DNA of 64,000 nt, taken from contig NZ_RBCI01000003.1 in NCBI RefSeq assembly GCF_003628535.1, forward strand, positions 62,001-126,000, read 5' to 3'. Shown here in pieces: positions 43,435-51,153 of the stretch (position 1 is its first letter; each line of letters opens with the position of its first letter). Made by a program: the position numbers and the translations under genes. This DNA is from Flavisolibacter nicotianae. GTDB lineage: Bacteria > Bacteroidota > Bacteroidia > Chitinophagales > Chitinophagaceae. Under the pieces are notes generated by a model, which was not told the origin of the DNA, ran no database searches, and was given only the letters and a program-made list of their open reading frames with translations.

Positions 43435-44850
43435 ATGCGATCAGACCCCCATGAAGATAAAGACAGTTTGGACGAGCTATTAAAGCTTTACAACAACCTG
43501 CGAAACGGGCTGGGTGGTTTTTTAGACGAAGATGAATTTGAACGGGTCATTGACTACTACGATGACAAAGAGGAGTTGAGCAAGGCGCTGGAAGCAGCTG
43601 AAACTGCCCTCGATTATTTTCCCTATTCATCTTCCCTGCTCATTAAAAAAGCCGACATTCTGCTGGCTACCCGAAAATATCACCAGGCACTGGAAATCCT
43701 GGAGAAAGCCGAATTGTTCGACGGCCAGGATATCAATCTTTATATTTTAAAAACCGATGCTTACCTGGCGCTCGACAGGCACGAAGAGGCGGTAGCCTTG
43801 CTGGAGGATGCTATCCACAATTTTGAAGGCGAAGAAAAAATCGAATTGCTTTTCGAACTGGCTGACGTGTACGATGATTATGAGGAGTTCGACAAAGTGT
43901 TCGACTGCCTGAAGGTGATCCTGGAAGAAGAACCCACCAATGAAGAAGCTCTTTACAAGATTTGTTTCTGGACAGATTTTACCGGACGCAATGAGGAGAG
44001 TATCCGCCTTCACCTGAAAATTATTGATGATCATCCGTTTAGCGAGCTGGCATGGTTTAATCTTGCCGCGGCTTACCAGGGCCTCAAATTGTTTGAAAAA
44101 GCCATTGATGCCTACCAGTACGCCATCGCGATTGACGACAAGTTTGATTATGCCTACCGCAACCTGGGAGATGCGTTTATCCGTATCCGCAGGTATAAGG
44201 AAGCCATCGAAGCACTCGAAAAGGTGTTGGAGCTCTCCAAGCCTGAAGAGGTCATTTACGAAGCGATCGGTCATTGTTACGATCGGATGAAAAACTTCGC
44301 ACAGGCCCGGTTTCATTACCGGAAAGCCTCGCACCTGAACCAGGAGGACAGCAAGCTTTATTACAAAATAGCCTGCACCTACTACAATGAAGGCCAGTTC
44401 GGAAGTGCTGTAAAGCAACTGGAAACAGCGCTGAAAATCCACCGTTCCCAACACGAATACAACTTGTTGATGGGTGAGTGCAAGCTGCAACTGCACGAAT
44501 GGAAAGAAGCCATCCAGTTCCTGTCAACCGCCATCCGGGTGCGGCCGCGAAATATTTCCGGCTGGGAAACGCTGATCCGGTGCTTATACCAGTGTGGTTA
44601 CTACCAGGAGGCCAGGCAGCAAACCCTTGCAGCGATCAAGCATACAAACGAAAAGCCCATTTTTATCTATTACCTGAGTGCGGTTTTGTTTGCCATGAAC
44701 AAGCCCAAGGAAGCCCTTCTTTATCTCGAGAAAGGTTTGGCGGCGTCCCCCAAGGGCCTTAAAAAGCTCGTTCAGTTAAACCCTTCCATCCTGCAAAAGC
44801 CGCAAGTGGTAGACCTGATTGCAGGGTATAAACGAAATCAGCAGAGGTAA
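43435..44850 (+). CDS. Tetratricopeptide repeat protein
   Basis: 471 residues from ATG 43435 with AGGAG at 43421-43425 (9 nt upstream). At least eight TPR-like helix pairs span the whole protein, for example LLATRKYHQALEILEKAELF, FNLAAAYQGLKLFEKAIDAY, AYRNLGDAFIRIRRYKEAIEA and IACTYYNEGQFGSAVKQLET. No signal peptide, so probably cytoplasmic protein-protein scaffold. The acidic N-terminus (PHEDKDSLDELLKLYN) is typical of Bacteroidota TPR proteins. Partners unknown. Confidence 0.85.
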   Translation: MRSDPHEDKDSLDELLKLYNNLRNGLGGFLDEDEFERVIDYYDDKEELSKALEAAETALDYFPYSSSLLIKKADILLATRKYHQALEILEKAELFDGQDINLYILKTDAYLALDRHEEAVALLEDAIHNFEGEEKIELLFELADVYDDYEEFDKVFDCLKVILEEEPTNEEALYKICFWTDFTGRNEESIRLHLKIIDDHPFSELAWFNLAAAYQGLKLFEKAIDAYQYAIAIDDKFDYAYRNLGDAFIRIRRYKEAIEALEKVLELSKPEEVIYEAIGHCYDRMKNFAQARFHYRKASHLNQEDSKLYYKIACTYYNEGQFGSAVKQLETALKIHRSQHEYNLLMGECKLQLHEWKEAIQFLSTAIRVRPRNISGWETLIRCLYQCGYYQEARQQTLAAIKHTNEKPIFIYYLSAVLFAMNKPKEALLYLEKGLAASPKGLKKLVQLNPSILQKPQVVDLIAGYKRNQQR

Positions 44851-44864
44851 ACCGTTTACTTCCC

Positions 44865-44872
44865 TATTTTTG
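44865..44872 (+). promoter_or_regulatory. -7 box before the phosphosulfolactate synthase gene
   Basis: TATTTTTG matches TAnnTTTG exactly and lies 24 nt upstream of ATG 44897. No clear TTTG is found 19 nt upstream, so the -33 part is weak. Confidence 0.35.
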
Positions 44873-44896
44873 CCGGCAATTTTAATTGATTGTTGA

Positions 44897-45670
44897 ATGA
44901 ATTTTAATCTGTCGCAAATCCCCGAACGGTTACAAAAGCCCCGGGCCGCCGGTCTGACCATGGTTATGGACAAAGGGCTGAGTGTGGAAGAGGCAAAGAA
45001 TTTCCTGAGTGTTTCCCATCCGCATGTTGATATCGTGAAGCTTGGTTTTGGAACTTCCTTTGTTACGCCCAACCTGCGGGAGAAACTAGAGGTTTATCGT
45101 TCGTACGATCTGCCCATTTATTTTGGCGGAACCCTGTTTGAAGCGTTTTTGATCCGCAACCAGTTCGACGATTATCTTTCCGTGTGCAAGGATTTTGGCA
45201 TTAGTTATATGGAAGTCAGCGATGGTTCCATCGAAATTCCCCATGCCGAAAAATGCGGCTACATCGAAAAGATGACCCAATATGGCACCGTGCTTAGTGA
45301 AGTGGGCAGCAAGGATGCCGCACACATTATCCCCCCGTATAAATGGATTGAGCTGATGCGTGCCGAATTGAGTGCCGGCGCTACGTACGTGATTGCCGAA
45401 GCCCGTGAAGCGGGTAACGTCGGTATCTACCGTGGGTCGGGCGAAGTGCGGGAAGGCCTGGTGCAGGAAATCCTGACGCAGATTCCCGGTGAAAAAATCA
45501 TTTGGGAAGCACCGCAAAAAGCCCAGCAACTTTATTTCATTGAGCTACTCGGCGCCAATGTTAACCTGGGAAATATTGCTCCTACAGAAGTGATTTCGCT
45601 GGAAGCCATGCGCATTGGCCTTCGTGGCGATACGTTCCATTTGTACCTGAACAAAGAAGCCGTGAAATGA
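44897..45670 (+). CDS. comA: Phosphosulfolactate synthase (ComA family)
   Basis: 257 residues. ComA adds sulfite to phosphoenolpyruvate giving (2R)-phosphosulfolactate. Family landmarks: KPRAAGLTMVMDKGLS, VDIVKLGFGTSF, PIYFGGTLFEAF, YMEVSDGSIEIP, VIAEAREAGNVGIYRGSG and ANVNLGNIAPTEVISLEAMR in a TIM barrel. Classic role is coenzyme M synthesis in methanogens; in Bacteroidota a link to sulfonolipids or cysteate or to sulfolactate as an osmolyte is conceivable. Its stop overlaps the aroE start by 4 bp (45667-45670). Confidence 0.88.
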   Translation: MNFNLSQIPERLQKPRAAGLTMVMDKGLSVEEAKNFLSVSHPHVDIVKLGFGTSFVTPNLREKLEVYRSYDLPIYFGGTLFEAFLIRNQFDDYLSVCKDFGISYMEVSDGSIEIPHAEKCGYIEKMTQYGTVLSEVGSKDAAHIIPPYKWIELMRAELSAGATYVIAEAREAGNVGIYRGSGEVREGLVQEILTQIPGEKIIWEAPQKAQQLYFIELLGANVNLGNIAPTEVISLEAMRIGLRGDTFHLYLNKEAVK

Positions 45671-46407
45671 AACGCTACGGGCTCATTGGCCGGACATTGA
45701 CACATTCTTTCTCGAAAGATTTTTTTTCCAAAAAATTTGAAAAGGAAGGAAGAACAGATTGTGTTTATGACAACTTTGAGTTGCTCACTATCGAAGAATT
45801 TCCGTCCCTCCTTGGAGCGCATCCCGATCTCCAAGGCCTGAACGTGACCATACCGTACAAGGAAGACGTGTTGCAGTACCTTACGGACAGCAATGACGTC
45901 GTCAGGGAAATCGGCGCCTGCAACTGCATTAAAATCAAAGGTGACGAACGGATCGGATTCAATACCGATGTGCTTGGGTTCCGGAATTCGCTGGTACCCA
46001 GGCTCAGGCGGTATCACCGGAGGGCCGTTATCCTAGGGACCGGCGGTGCTTCCAAAGCCATCCAATATGTGCTGCAGCGATTGGGGATTGAATATGTAAT
46101 CGTCAGCCGGCACAAAAAAATCAATGAACTGGGATACGAAGACCTGGGCGAAGACCTGATGGCCGATCATTACCTGATCATCAATACCACGCCACTTGGC
46201 ATGTATCCCAATGTAGAGTCCGACCCACCCGTCCCTTACGAATACCTTACGCACAAGCATTTTTTATACGATGTCATCTACAACCCGCTTAAAACAAAAT
46301 TCCTCGCCGAGGGGGAAAAGCGGGGGGCACAGATCTGCAATGGTTACGAAATGTTGATCGAGCAGGCAGAGGAAAGCTGGCGTATCTGGAATTCTCCTGA
46401 ATTTTGA
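45667..46407 (+). CDS. aroE: Shikimate dehydrogenase AroE
   Basis: 246 residues, on the short side of AroE (about 270), common in Bacteroidota. It reduces 3-dehydroshikimate with NADPH. Motifs: IGRTLTHSFSKDFF (substrate Ser residues), GLNVTIPYKEDV (catalytic Lys), GFNTDVLGF (Asp) and cofactor loop LGTGGASKAI. YNPLKTKFL and NGYEMLIEQA complete the pattern. Translationally coupled with comA upstream. Confidence 0.92.
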   Translation: MKRYGLIGRTLTHSFSKDFFSKKFEKEGRTDCVYDNFELLTIEEFPSLLGAHPDLQGLNVTIPYKEDVLQYLTDSNDVVREIGACNCIKIKGDERIGFNTDVLGFRNSLVPRLRRYHRRAVILGTGGASKAIQYVLQRLGIEYVIVSRHKKINELGYEDLGEDLMADHYLIINTTPLGMYPNVESDPPVPYEYLTHKHFLYDVIYNPLKTKFLAEGEKRGAQICNGYEMLIEQAEESWRIWNSPEF

Positions 46408-46477
46408 TGTGGTCAACTCTTAAGACAGCCAATAATTCTACCTGTCTATAATTGCGTTCAACAAGGAAGTTTTCGTT

Positions 46478-46903
46478 TTATTTTTCCCATTTGCGGCGGG
46501 CTTCTTCCGGCACCTTTGCTATTTTTCGCTGGACATAATCAAAACAAATCATGCCTGTTTTCGCAACTGCTACGGCGGTTTCTTCTTCGCCTTTTACCAG
46601 TTTGTAGTACAAGTCGAAACCGATGCGGCTGAAGTCAGCAATGGTAACATATGCTTTGAGAACATCGCCATAAAACGATTCTCCCTTGAACTCGATCGCT
46701 GCATCGGCCATGATCAGTCCCACCCCGGCAAATTCCAGTTCCGTATATCCCGCGGCACGCAAAAAAAGCATCCGGGCTTCGTGCAAAAGGGAAAGAATGG
46801 AATCATTACCTACATGGCCGCCGTAATTGATATCGGTGATGCGTACCGGTATGTTTGCTGAAAATGAAAAGGTCTCGGGTACTTGAATCTTGATCCTTGC
46901 CAT
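46478..46903 (-). CDS. Acyl-CoA thioesterase (4HBT hotdog fold)
   Basis: 141 residues from ATG 46903. Hotdog-fold features: PVRITDINYGGHVGNDSILS with the catalytic Asp (the family D-x-N-x-H-x-N/G pattern), EARMLFLRAAGY and ADAAIEFKGESFYGDVL. Likely thioesterase for acyl-CoA or hydroxybenzoyl-CoA-like substrates. It starts 8 bp after the stop of the anti-sigma-like gene, so it is third in the sigma operon. Confidence 0.85.
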   Translation of the reverse strand: MARIKIQVPETFSFSANIPVRITDINYGGHVGNDSILSLLHEARMLFLRAAGYTELEFAGVGLIMADAAIEFKGESFYGDVLKAYVTIADFSRIGFDLYYKLVKGEEETAVAVAKTGMICFDYVQRKIAKVPEEARRKWEK

Positions 46904-46911
46904 GCCCAAGA

Positions 46912-47631
46912 TTACGGCTTTTGCTGCAATTGCTGCAGCATGTCGAGAATGCCGGTAAAATCGGTGGTCATGGCTTTGGCAGCAAGCTTTTGCCGGAGGA
47001 GCTGCAGCCGTTGTCTGCATCCGCTGTCGCCGTCTTTGCAATGAATAAAACCTGCCATTTTTTTTGAAATTCGCCGCACTTTCCCATCGTCATCATTAAA
47101 GAGCACATAGTTGTTGAGCGAAGCATAGTTCACGCCGGCCGTTTCGGCTGTTGCAGCAGGCGTATTTGCCGCACCTGGTTCTGTGTTTTTTTGCGCAGGT
47201 GTGTTGGCCTGCGTTTCCGTGGTTGTATTTGCTGCGGGTTGTGTGGACAAAGGAGATTGTGATGCCGAACCGTTTCCCCTCGAAACAATCGTATTGGCGG
47301 TGCCCCGGCCTGTTGGTTCCAGTGCGCCGGCTTCTGTTCGTCGTACCGTGAGTGTGACCGTCACCAGAACGACCCCAATGAAACAGGCGACAGCAATATA
47401 GCGCAGTGGTTTTCGAAAACGTGTAGTGAGGGGAACCACTTTCGCCGGAACCGAATTTTGCAGTGCTTCTTCAATGTGCTGCCAGTTGGCAGCCGAAGGG
47501 CTTTCTTCGTAATTGTGCAAACGCCTGCCATAGTTTGTTTCAGCATCAAGCGCCTGCGCAATTTCGTTCCAGGCGCCTTCGGGAGGTGTGGCACGAAACT
47601 GTTGCAGTTTGTTTTGCAGATTGCTGTTCAT
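46912..47631 (-). CDS. Membrane-anchored putative anti-sigma factor
   Basis: 239 residues. N-terminal cytosolic part (NLQNKLQQFRATPPEGAWNE; EESPSAANWQHIEEALQ), one transmembrane helix (YIAVACFIGVVLVTVTLTV, about residues 77-95), a Thr/Ala/Pro/Gln-rich linker and a periplasmic C-terminus with GFIHCKDGDSGCRQRLQLL. Position 2 bp after the ECF sigma gene and this topology are typical of Bacteroidota anti-sigma factors, although the usual ASD motif is not obvious. Confidence 0.72.
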   Translation of the reverse strand: MNSNLQNKLQQFRATPPEGAWNEIAQALDAETNYGRRLHNYEESPSAANWQHIEEALQNSVPAKVVPLTTRFRKPLRYIAVACFIGVVLVTVTLTVRRTEAGALEPTGRGTANTIVSRGNGSASQSPLSTQPAANTTTETQANTPAQKNTEPGAANTPAATAETAGVNYASLNNYVLFNDDDGKVRRISKKMAGFIHCKDGDSGCRQRLQLLRQKLAAKAMTTDFTGILDMLQQLQQKP

Positions 47632-47633
47632 TG

Positions 47634-48260
47634 TTAGGGCGTTTGTTTTCGTTTGTCAATGTAAGTCTTCACCATGTCCTGCAAAATTTGTTTTGCTCTT
47701 GATAGCTGTGACTTACTGGTGCCTTCACTGATGCCAAGCATGTCTGCAATTTGTTTGTGTGTGTAGCCTTCCACGACATACATATTAAAGACCGTTCGGT
47801 AGCCGGGCGACAATTGCTGAACCAGGTTGATGATATCTTTCTCCGCGAGGCTGTCCAGCACCGATAAAAAATTGCCCTCCACCGTGTTTTCCTCATGCTC
47901 AGTGATTGGTTGCAGGTAGGTCTTTTTGCGATAATATTCAATCGCCGTGTTCACAAAAATCCGGCGTATCCATCCTTCAAATGAGCCTTCGCCACGGTAA
48001 GATTCTATCTTGCGGAAGACCTTGATAAAACCTTCCTGCAAAATATCTTCGGCTTCTTCTGCACTTCCGGCATAACGCAAGCAGACCCCATACATCTTGG
48101 GCGCATACCGGTTATACAGCTCACGCTGCATCTTGCGGTCGCCTTTGATGCATCCTGAAACTAAGTCGCTTTCACTGATTGAATGGTTGCTTGCCTCGCT
48201 CAATTTTCCTGTTTTATGCGATAGTTTATTCAAAAATAAAACCAGCCGGACAATCTTCAC
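47634..48260 (-). CDS. ECF-type RNA polymerase sigma factor
   Basis: Up to 208 residues. Region 2: YNRYAPKMYGVCLRYAGSAE, EDILQEGFIKVFRKIESYRG, FEGWIRRIFVNTAIEYYRKK. Region 4: LSPGYRTVFNMYVVEGYTHK with QIADMLGISEGTSKSQLSRA as the HTH. The start is not certain: GTG at 48260 or TTG at 48233. It heads an operon with an anti-sigma-like gene and a thioesterase, which suggests envelope or lipid stress control. Regulon unknown. Confidence 0.88.
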   Translation of the reverse strand: MKIVRLVLFLNKLSHKTGKLSEASNHSISESDLVSGCIKGDRKMQRELYNRYAPKMYGVCLRYAGSAEEAEDILQEGFIKVFRKIESYRGEGSFEGWIRRIFVNTAIEYYRKKTYLQPITEHEENTVEGNFLSVLDSLAEKDIINLVQQLSPGYRTVFNMYVVEGYTHKQIADMLGISEGTSKSQLSRAKQILQDMVKTYIDKRKQTP

Positions 48261-48773
48261 GTTTCGGGCTCAACCATTGGTCCGCGGTGTCAGGGATGGG
48301 GTCGTACAATAATAACCTCCTAAATATGCCAACAACAAGGATTATGGAGAGTTTTCTTCTTTCGCAGGCAGCATACGCAACAAACGAAACTGCGAAATCG
48401 TTCGGCCGCCGCATCTCAATTGCAGTAGTTTGAAACACCTAAACTTGCTCTTGCAATTCATTGCTTCTCATTTTGGTGCCCCGTCCACAGCGTTTTTTGA
48501 TTACGCTGATAAGGCAAAGAAAAAGGTGCTTTTTGGAGATGGTGCTGGCCAATGCTGACCTGCCGAAAAGGCGAAAGCCTACATCGTCCAGTTCAGCATG
48601 GCGCCGGCAAGCGGGTTGGCGACCTACAAGAAGCGGTTGCCGAAAAATGTGCGGATCGTTGACGTGGATAAATCGCGACAGTGTGTCAAGCCGATACCGT
48701 TCTGATGCCGTGGTGTTGCAGAAAATCCTTTGCTTACGTGAAAACGCGACTCCGGTAGCTATCCGCAAATTTT
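48261..48773. other. 513-bp region with no clear gene
   Basis: Between the sigma gene and rdgB there are only competing open frames in several phases. One of them (48430-48705) is listed as a candidate broken gene. A GTTTCGTTTGTTGCG stretch near 48370 shows no clear promoter pattern to me. Confidence 0.35.
48430..48705 (+). pseudogene. Candidate broken or short gene with an internal TGA
   Basis: A frame from TTG 48430 to TGA 48703-48705 is interrupted only by TGA at 48556-48558. The first part reads KHLNLLLQFIASHFGAPSTA then FFDYADKAKKKVLFGDGAGQ; the second AEKAKAYIVQFSMAPASGLA then TYKKRLPKNVRIVDVDKS. The second half has strongly GC-rich third positions, as in real genes, but another plus-strand frame also looks protein-like there. 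Could be a decayed gene or chance. No family recognised. Confidence 0.25.
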
Positions 48774-49361
48774 TTATTGCTTGTTGGCCTGTTGACTGAA
48801 AAAAGCAACCAGCTGGTCCACAGCTTTGCGCCGGTGGCTGAATCTATTTTTTTCATCCGTGCTCATTTCTGCAAACGTCTTCGTGGCGCCATCGGGAATA
48901 AATACCGGGTCGTAGCCGAATCCCCCGCTGCCTCTCTGTTCTTCAATGATCCGGCCTGTACAAATGCCTTCAAAAAAATGTTCTTCCCCATCCAGGATCA
49001 GGCAAACCACGGTTCGAAACCTCGCCGACCGGTCTTCTTTCCCCTGCAAATTGAGCAGCAACTTGTCAATGTTTTGCTGAAAGTCTTTATCGTCTCCGGC
49101 ATAGCGGGCACTCTTGACTCCTGGTTCGCCGTTGAGTGAAAAAACCTCCAGGCCCGTGTCTTCGCTAAAACAACTGGTGCCGGTTCGCTGGAAAATCGTG
49201 GCTGCTTTTTCCCGGGCATTGTCCTGCAGTGTATCGTGTGGCTCCGGGATATCAATGTCAATCCCCGCTTCTTTCAGGGTTTTCAGGTGAAAATCCGGGG
49301 GGAGCACGGCTCGTATTTCGTCAACCTTGTGTTGGTTGTTGGTCGCAAAAATCAGGTTCAT
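48774..49361 (-). CDS. rdgB: Non-canonical purine NTP pyrophosphatase (RdgB/HAM1)
   Basis: 195 residues. It hydrolyses dITP, XTP and ITP to monophosphates to keep them out of DNA. Motifs: IFATNNQHKVDEI (residues 4-16), TLQDNAREKA (metal), FSEDTGLEV (about 65-73), PGVKSARYAG, GGFGYDPVFIPDG and FSHRRKA. Complete. It lies 10 bp downstream of the unknown 181-residue gene on the same strand. Confidence 0.94.
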   Translation of the reverse strand: MNLIFATNNQHKVDEIRAVLPPDFHLKTLKEAGIDIDIPEPHDTLQDNAREKAATIFQRTGTSCFSEDTGLEVFSLNGEPGVKSARYAGDDKDFQQNIDKLLLNLQGKEDRSARFRTVVCLILDGEEHFFEGICTGRIIEEQRGSGGFGYDPVFIPDGATKTFAEMSTDEKNRFSHRRKAVDQLVAFFSQQANKQ

Positions 49362-49371
49362 ACGGGGAGGG

Positions 49372-49917
49372 TTAAACGGAAAAAAGTTGTTTCAGCGCCA
49401 TCCAGAGTTGCTGCTTGGCTTCTCTTGATTTTTCGATTTCAGTCAAGGCCGGTGCTGCGGCAAACCGCCGACCGGCCAGGTGTATCACCGTGTACATCGG
49501 TGTTGCCGCCGGCAGGCCAAACAAGGCAGATGCGGTATCGAACAAAATGACTTCTTTGGCACCCAGTTCCGTTACAAGAGCGTTGGCATCAGGGTGTGCC
49601 AGGCGGCTCCAGTTCACGATCGCCACATCGGCCAGTCCCAGTTGACAGGCGGTAAGGATCTTGGTTAAAAAATCCAGTTCGCTATCCGACAGGTAGGGAA
49701 TATCGGGCTTGTTGACAACGATAAGAATGTTCTTCCCGTTCTTTCCCAAAAACGTAACCGGTGTAGTCGAAGGTGCAGCAATTGTCGCTGTCGGCACGTT
49801 TGCCGTTGGTGACACACGGGCCGGTTGAGGCACGGCAGTTGCTGTATCACCAACCAGCGCATGCTGGTACAGGTCGGCGATCAGATGAGAGGAAAGAGAA
49901 ATGTTGTTCAAACTCAT
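49372..49917 (-). CDS. Conserved protein of unknown function next to rdgB
   Basis: 181 residues. N-terminal LSSHLIADLYQHALVG, then an Ala/Pro/Thr/Val-rich linker (about residues 25-55), followed by an alpha/beta domain: LGKNGKNILIVVNKPD, LDFLTKILTACQLGLADVAI, LGAKEVILFDTASALFGLPA and a C-terminal helical part. The fold order recalls small UDG-like or HolD-like domains, but I make no claim. It precedes rdgB by 10 bp. No function assigned. Confidence 0.65.
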   Translation of the reverse strand: MSLNNISLSSHLIADLYQHALVGDTATAVPQPARVSPTANVPTATIAAPSTTPVTFLGKNGKNILIVVNKPDIPYLSDSELDFLTKILTACQLGLADVAIVNWSRLAHPDANALVTELGAKEVILFDTASALFGLPAATPMYTVIHLAGRRFAAAPALTEIEKSREAKQQLWMALKQLFSV

Positions 49918-49983
49918 GAAAGGGGATTTAACTGGAATGATAACCGTTCCTTTTGTTTCTTTGCACCGCTAAATTAAACGATT

Positions 49984-51048
49984 ATGCTTGCTGCAACTGC
50001 CATTACTATGAACAAAGTAGAACAGAGTAAATTAAAAAACATCAATCTGCAGAATTTACCCTTTGGAAAATTCTTTACCGACCACATGCTGGAGGCGGAT
50101 TATGAAGACGGGGAATGGAAAAATGTGGAGATCAAACCCTATCAGCCCCTTCTCCTCAGTCCTTCGCTGGCGGCCCTGCACTACGGCCAGGCGATCTTCG
50201 AAGGAATCAAGGCGTATAAAAATGAAGAAGGAGAGGCGTTTATTTTTCGTCCCCACGACAATTATGAACGCTTCAATATTTCGGCAGAGCGCATGGCCAT
50301 GCCCAAAGTCCCGGAAGAGATTTTTATGGAAGGCATGCGCCAGTTGGTAGAACTGGACAGCGCCTGGATTCCGCAGTTGCCCGATCACTCGCTTTATATC
50401 CGGCCGTTTATGTTTTCCAGCGACGAAATGATTGGCGTTCGGCCCTCGCAGAATTATAAGTTTTTAATCCTGTTAAGCCCGACGGGCCCCTATTACAATG
50501 CGCCGATGCGTATCTACGTCGAAGAACAATACGTTCGTGCGGTGCCCGGCGGTGTTGGGTATGCCAAAGCAGCCGGTAACTACGGAGCCGCCATGTATGC
50601 CACGGCGCAGGCCAAGCAAAAGGGCTACGACCAGGTGCTGTGGACCGATGCGTTTGAGCACAAATACGTGCAGGAAGCCGGTACCATGAACGTGATCTTC
50701 ATTATCGGCAACAAAGCGATCACGCCTGATTTAGGTGCCGGTACCATCCTTGCCGGTGTAACCCGCAACAGTGCACTTACTCTTCTAAAAGAAGCCGGTT
50801 TTACGGTGGAGGAAAGACCCCTGAGCATCGACGAGATCATCGACGCCTACAAGGCCGGTCACCTGTTTGAAGTATTTGGAACCGGTACGGCAGCAACGAT
50901 CTCCCTCATCAAAGAATTGCGCTACAAAGATTTTGTGATGACATTTGATACCGACAAGTGGCGCACGGCTCCCACGATCAAGTCCTGGTTGAATGATATT
51001 CGTGAAGGGAAAAGAGAGGACAAATATGGCTGGATGGTGAAGGTATAA
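49984..51048 (+). CDS. ilvE: Branched-chain amino acid aminotransferase IlvE
   Basis: 354 residues (or 346 if the second ATG at 50008 is used). Transaminates Leu, Ile and Val. Fold-type IV motifs: LHYGQAIFEGIKAYKNEEG, YIRPFMFSSDEMIGVRPS, GVGYAKAAGNYGAAMYA (PLP Lys in AKAAG, about residue 195), EAGTMNVIFI and ILAGVTRNSALTLLKE, FGTGTAATISLI. These match the BCAT2-like group. A terminator follows. Confidence 0.93.
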   Translation: MLAATAITMNKVEQSKLKNINLQNLPFGKFFTDHMLEADYEDGEWKNVEIKPYQPLLLSPSLAALHYGQAIFEGIKAYKNEEGEAFIFRPHDNYERFNISAERMAMPKVPEEIFMEGMRQLVELDSAWIPQLPDHSLYIRPFMFSSDEMIGVRPSQNYKFLILLSPTGPYYNAPMRIYVEEQYVRAVPGGVGYAKAAGNYGAAMYATAQAKQKGYDQVLWTDAFEHKYVQEAGTMNVIFIIGNKAITPDLGAGTILAGVTRNSALTLLKEAGFTVEERPLSIDEIIDAYKAGHLFEVFGTGTAATISLIKELRYKDFVMTFDTDKWRTAPTIKSWLNDIREGKREDKYGWMVKV

Positions 51049-51068
51049 ATCCATTCAGGAAAAGATCG

Positions 51069-51091
51069 GCCCCGCAGAAGCGGGGCTTTTT
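51069..51091 (+). terminator. Rho-independent terminator after ilvE
   Basis: GCCCCGC (51069-51075) pairs with GCGGGGC (51080-51086), loop AGAA, then TTTTT. Confidence 0.85.
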
Positions 51092-51153
51092 ATGCATTGC
51101 ATAAATGTTAAATGCGGCAGTGTCCAAACAAACTGCGTTTACTTTTACCGGCT

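Noticed and set aside
48556-48558. In-frame TGA read as selenocysteine
   Set aside because: No SECIS-like hairpin or selenoprotein motif is evident, and the frame is doubtful anyway.
48461-48799. 112-codon plus-strand frame between the sigma gene and rdgB
   Set aside because: Arg/Ser-rich sequence typical of a shifted frame, and it runs into rdgB on the opposite strand.
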